The position numbers were made by a program, and so were the translations under genes. The notes below the pieces were generated by a model. It made no database searches, was not told where the DNA came from, and was given only the letters and a program-made list of their open reading frames with translations. From contig CAZCNL010000008.1 in NCBI GenBank assembly GCA_964500435.1, forward strand, positions 1 to 64,000: a stretch of DNA of 64,000 bases. Reading direction: 5' to 3'. This DNA comes from GWF2-33-9 sp964500435 (lineage in GTDB: Bacteria; Bacteroidota; Ignavibacteria; Kapaibacteriales; UBA2268). Shown here one piece after another: positions 62,241 through 64,000 of the stretch (position 1 is its first letter; each line of letters starts with the position of its first letter).

Positions 62241-63200
62241 ATGAAAAAAATAGGAATTTTAACAAGTGGTGGTGATGCACCAGGAATGAATGCACACATT
62301 AGAGCTGTAGTTCGAGCAGCACTTGCGAAAGGGTTAGAAGTTGTTGGGATAGTTGGTGGTTACAGCGGAATGATTGAAGGCGATTTTATCAAATTAGGCA
62401 GAAAAGAAACAGCAAATATCATAGGTCGAGGTGGAACCATTCTTAAAACAAGTCGTTCGAAGGAATTTATGATGGCTGGCGGACGTGCTGCAGCTGCCGA
62501 ACGAATTCGTGAAGCGGGTATTGATGGTATTATTGCTTGTGGTGGTAATGGAACTTTCAAAGGTGCTCATGCTTTTTGGGTCGAACATCATATTCCTATT
62601 GTCGGAACTCCCGGGACAATTGATAATGACTTATACGGAACTCATTACACAATTGGTTACGACACGGCAATTAATACTGCTGCTGAAGCGATTGATAGAA
62701 TTCGAGACACTGCCGATAGCCATGGACGTGTTTTCATTGTTGAAGTTATGGGACGCCATGCCGGTTTTATCGCTATGGATGTCGGCATCGCCTGTGGCGC
62801 TGAATATGTTGCTATTCCCGAAACTGTTACTAATTTAGATATTTTATACCAAAGAATTTTGAAGCAAGGAAAAACTCGACGTACAATTATTATTGTTGGT
62901 GAAGGTGATGAATATGGTGGTGCAGCTAAAATTGCCACCAAATTAAAAGAAGAATATGAAATCGAAGCAAAGTATACTATTCTCGGACATATTCAAAGAG
63001 GCGGGTCACCTACTGTTCGTGACCGTGTTTTAGCAAGTCACCTCGGAGTTGCGGCTGTCGATGCTTTAATAAATGGTAAAACTGACGTTATGGTTGGCAG
63101 ACAAAGTCATGATATTGCTTACACTCCACTTGAAGAAAGCTGGACCCGTCAAAAACCTATTTGGAGTTATCTAATCGATTTAGCTGAAATCTTAGCTTAA
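62241..63200 (+). CDS. pfkA: 6-phosphofructokinase
   Basis: 319 residues, the size of bacterial ATP-type PFK. LTSGGDAPGMNA at the N-terminus, TSRSKEF near 74-80, PGTIDNDLYGTHYTIGYDTA with the catalytic aspartate (D127-type) near 126, and VEVMGRHAGFIA near 165 are all present. One substitution stands out: the Mg/ATP loop normally GGDG reads GGNG, with N at residue 103, the position of D103 in E. coli PfkA. It phosphorylates fructose-6-phosphate in glycolysis. Whether the asparagine changes the donor or activity cannot be told by eye. Confidence 0.9.
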   Translation: MKKIGILTSGGDAPGMNAHIRAVVRAALAKGLEVVGIVGGYSGMIEGDFIKLGRKETANIIGRGGTILKTSRSKEFMMAGGRAAAAERIREAGIDGIIACGGNGTFKGAHAFWVEHHIPIVGTPGTIDNDLYGTHYTIGYDTAINTAAEAIDRIRDTADSHGRVFIVEVMGRHAGFIAMDVGIACGAEYVAIPETVTNLDILYQRILKQGKTRRTIIIVGEGDEYGGAAKIATKLKEEYEIEAKYTILGHIQRGGSPTVRDRVLASHLGVAAVDALINGKTDVMVGRQSHDIAYTPLEESWTRQKPIWSYLIDLAEILA

Positions 63201-63246
63201 TCTTAGATTTATTAATTATTATTTAATAAAAAATTATTTAATAAAA

Positions 63247-63282
63247 AATATCTGTCTTGGAAAAAATTTCAAGACAGATATT
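63247..63282. terminator. Strong hairpin terminator between pfkA and clpC
   Basis: AATATCTGTCTTG (63247-63259) pairs perfectly with CAAGACAGATATT (63270-63282) around a 10-base loop, with A- and T-rich flanks. Confidence 0.8.
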
Positions 63283-63315
63283 CAATTTATGTACTTTTTG
63301 TTTTATTCTTTGTTT

Positions 63316-64000
63316 TTAATTTTTATTAATCTCACCAATTGTTAATTTTGTCTCTTTTTCATCAATATTATCGACTAATTCATCTGCATTTATTTTTGCA
63401 TTTGGTATTTCCTCGAAATTAAAAATCAAGCAATCCTTTTCTGTATCAACCGAAGCAATTGCTTTATAACCATTTTTTAAATTTCCACGGATAATTGCAT
63501 CAGCAAGTTCATCTTCGACATATTTTTGTAAAGCACGTCTTAGAGGTCTTGCTCCATATTTGACATCAAATCCTTTATTGACAAGAAAATCTTTAGCTTC
63601 TTTTGTCAATTCTATTTCCATTTGATTTGCTTTCAATCTCTTCATCATATCAAGAAGTTGAATGTCGATGATTTGATATATGCTTTCTCTTTCTAATTTC
63701 TTGAATATAATCATATCATCGATTCTATTAATAAATTCAGGGTTGAAAAGTTGTTTAACAGATTCTTCAATTCCAGACTTCATATTTTCAAAATCACTTG
63801 CTTGATTTTCAGGATTGAATCCAATTTTTCCACCTGAACGAATTTGCCGTGTTCCAACATTAGATGTCATAATGATTATAGTATTTTTGAAGTCAACTTT
63901 GCGACCTAATCCATCTGTTAAAATTCCATCATCAAATACTTGAAGCAAGATATTGAATACATCAGGATGTGCCTTTTCAATTTCATCAAGTAAAACAATA
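63316..64000 (-). CDS. clpC: ClpC-type AAA+ chaperone, C-terminal part (runs off the window)
   Basis: The gene enters from the right edge; 227 or so residues are visible. The visible part opens with the Walker B of the second AAA domain (LLDEIEKAHPDVF), then IIIMTSNVGTRQI, NPEFINRIDDMIIF (arginine finger region), and the C-terminal small domain GFDVKYGARPLRRALQ. LLDEIEKAH and the TSNVG form, with the short charged tail, favour ClpC over ClpB. As the unfoldase partner of ClpP it would feed proteins to proteolysis. The N-terminal and first AAA domain lie beyond the window. Confidence 0.88.
   Translation of the reverse strand, partial: IVLLDEIEKAHPDVFNILLQVFDDGILTDGLGRKVDFKNTIIIMTSNVGTRQIRSGGKIGFNPENQASDFENMKSGIEESVKQLFNPEFINRIDDMIIFKKLERESIYQIIDIQLLDMMKRLKANQMEIELTKEAKDFLVNKGFDVKYGARPLRRALQKYVEDELADAIIRGNLKNGYKAIASVDTEKDCLIFNFEEIPNAKINADELVDNIDEKETKLTIGEINKN

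Overview
The window is AT-rich chromosomal DNA from a Gram-negative, flagellated, chemotactic member of the Bacteroidota/Chlorobiota lineage. An Ignavibacteria- or Kapabacteria-like organism fits best, but that is an inference. The signs are: a repeated promoter box TAATTTTG (a form of the Bacteroidota TAnnTTTG element), several secreted proteins with type IX secretion C-terminal sorting domains, KDO/LPS genes (kdsA, lptC), a TonB-dependent receptor with a carboxypeptidase-regulatory N-domain, a fused 2-oxoacid dehydrogenase E1, and flagellins with a che operon, which classical Bacteroidetes lack.

Layout. 1-345: repeat element and terminator. 346-5749: five-gene leftward operon (argF, carbamate kinase, pyrB-like, rocD, cyclic-2,3-diphosphoglycerate-synthetase-like GTPase) built around carbamoyl phosphate and ornithine, with a promoter about 220 bp upstream of argF. 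6055-9361: YfhO-like membrane protein and folP. 9516-11637: rsfS-argS. 11747-13930: fused E1. 14052-16385: holB-ricT. 16488-16979: lipoprotein gene broken by one in-frame stop. 17524-19415: twin flagellins behind a sigma54-like promoter. 19412-24247: leftward operon nupC-kdsA-lptC-tpiA-pgsA-secreted nuclease. 24460-27141: TonB receptor. 27218-28504: glutamate dehydrogenase. 28721-31828: large PEP/pyruvate-binding and nucleotidyltransferase fusion. 31916-33307: T9SS cargo. 33494-34111: DedA. 34120-39053: cheA-cheW-cheR-cheB. 39271-40389: isocitrate-dehydrogenase-like enzyme. 40458-41333: T9SS cargo. 41400-43331: three-gene operon (AhpD-like, J-domain coiled coil, PolB-type 3'-5' exonuclease). 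43580-46545: membrane histidine kinase and an unknown membrane protein. 46638-49661: T9SS cargo plus a probable outer-membrane protein. 49794-52552: related secreted proteins around a tRNA-Gln. 52589-53708: RNase HI and thioredoxin. 53790-56495: eight-repeat FN3 T9SS protein. 56659-59061: hybrid histidine kinase. 59192-62104: membrane protein, WG-repeat protein and glycosyltransferase operon. 62241-63200: pfkA. 63316-64000: 3' part of clpC.

Most of the window is housekeeping. The parts least explained by textbook pathways are the carbamoyl-phosphate operon, the PEP-binding/nucleotidyltransferase fusion, the J-domain/exonuclease/AhpD operon, and the envelope protein families at 45.5-52.6 kb. 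No CRISPR array, insertion sequence, prophage or recognisable defence locus is visible. Convergent gene pairs are usually separated by strong bidirectional hairpins; the flagellin/nuclease pair and the DedA/cheB pair are exceptions.
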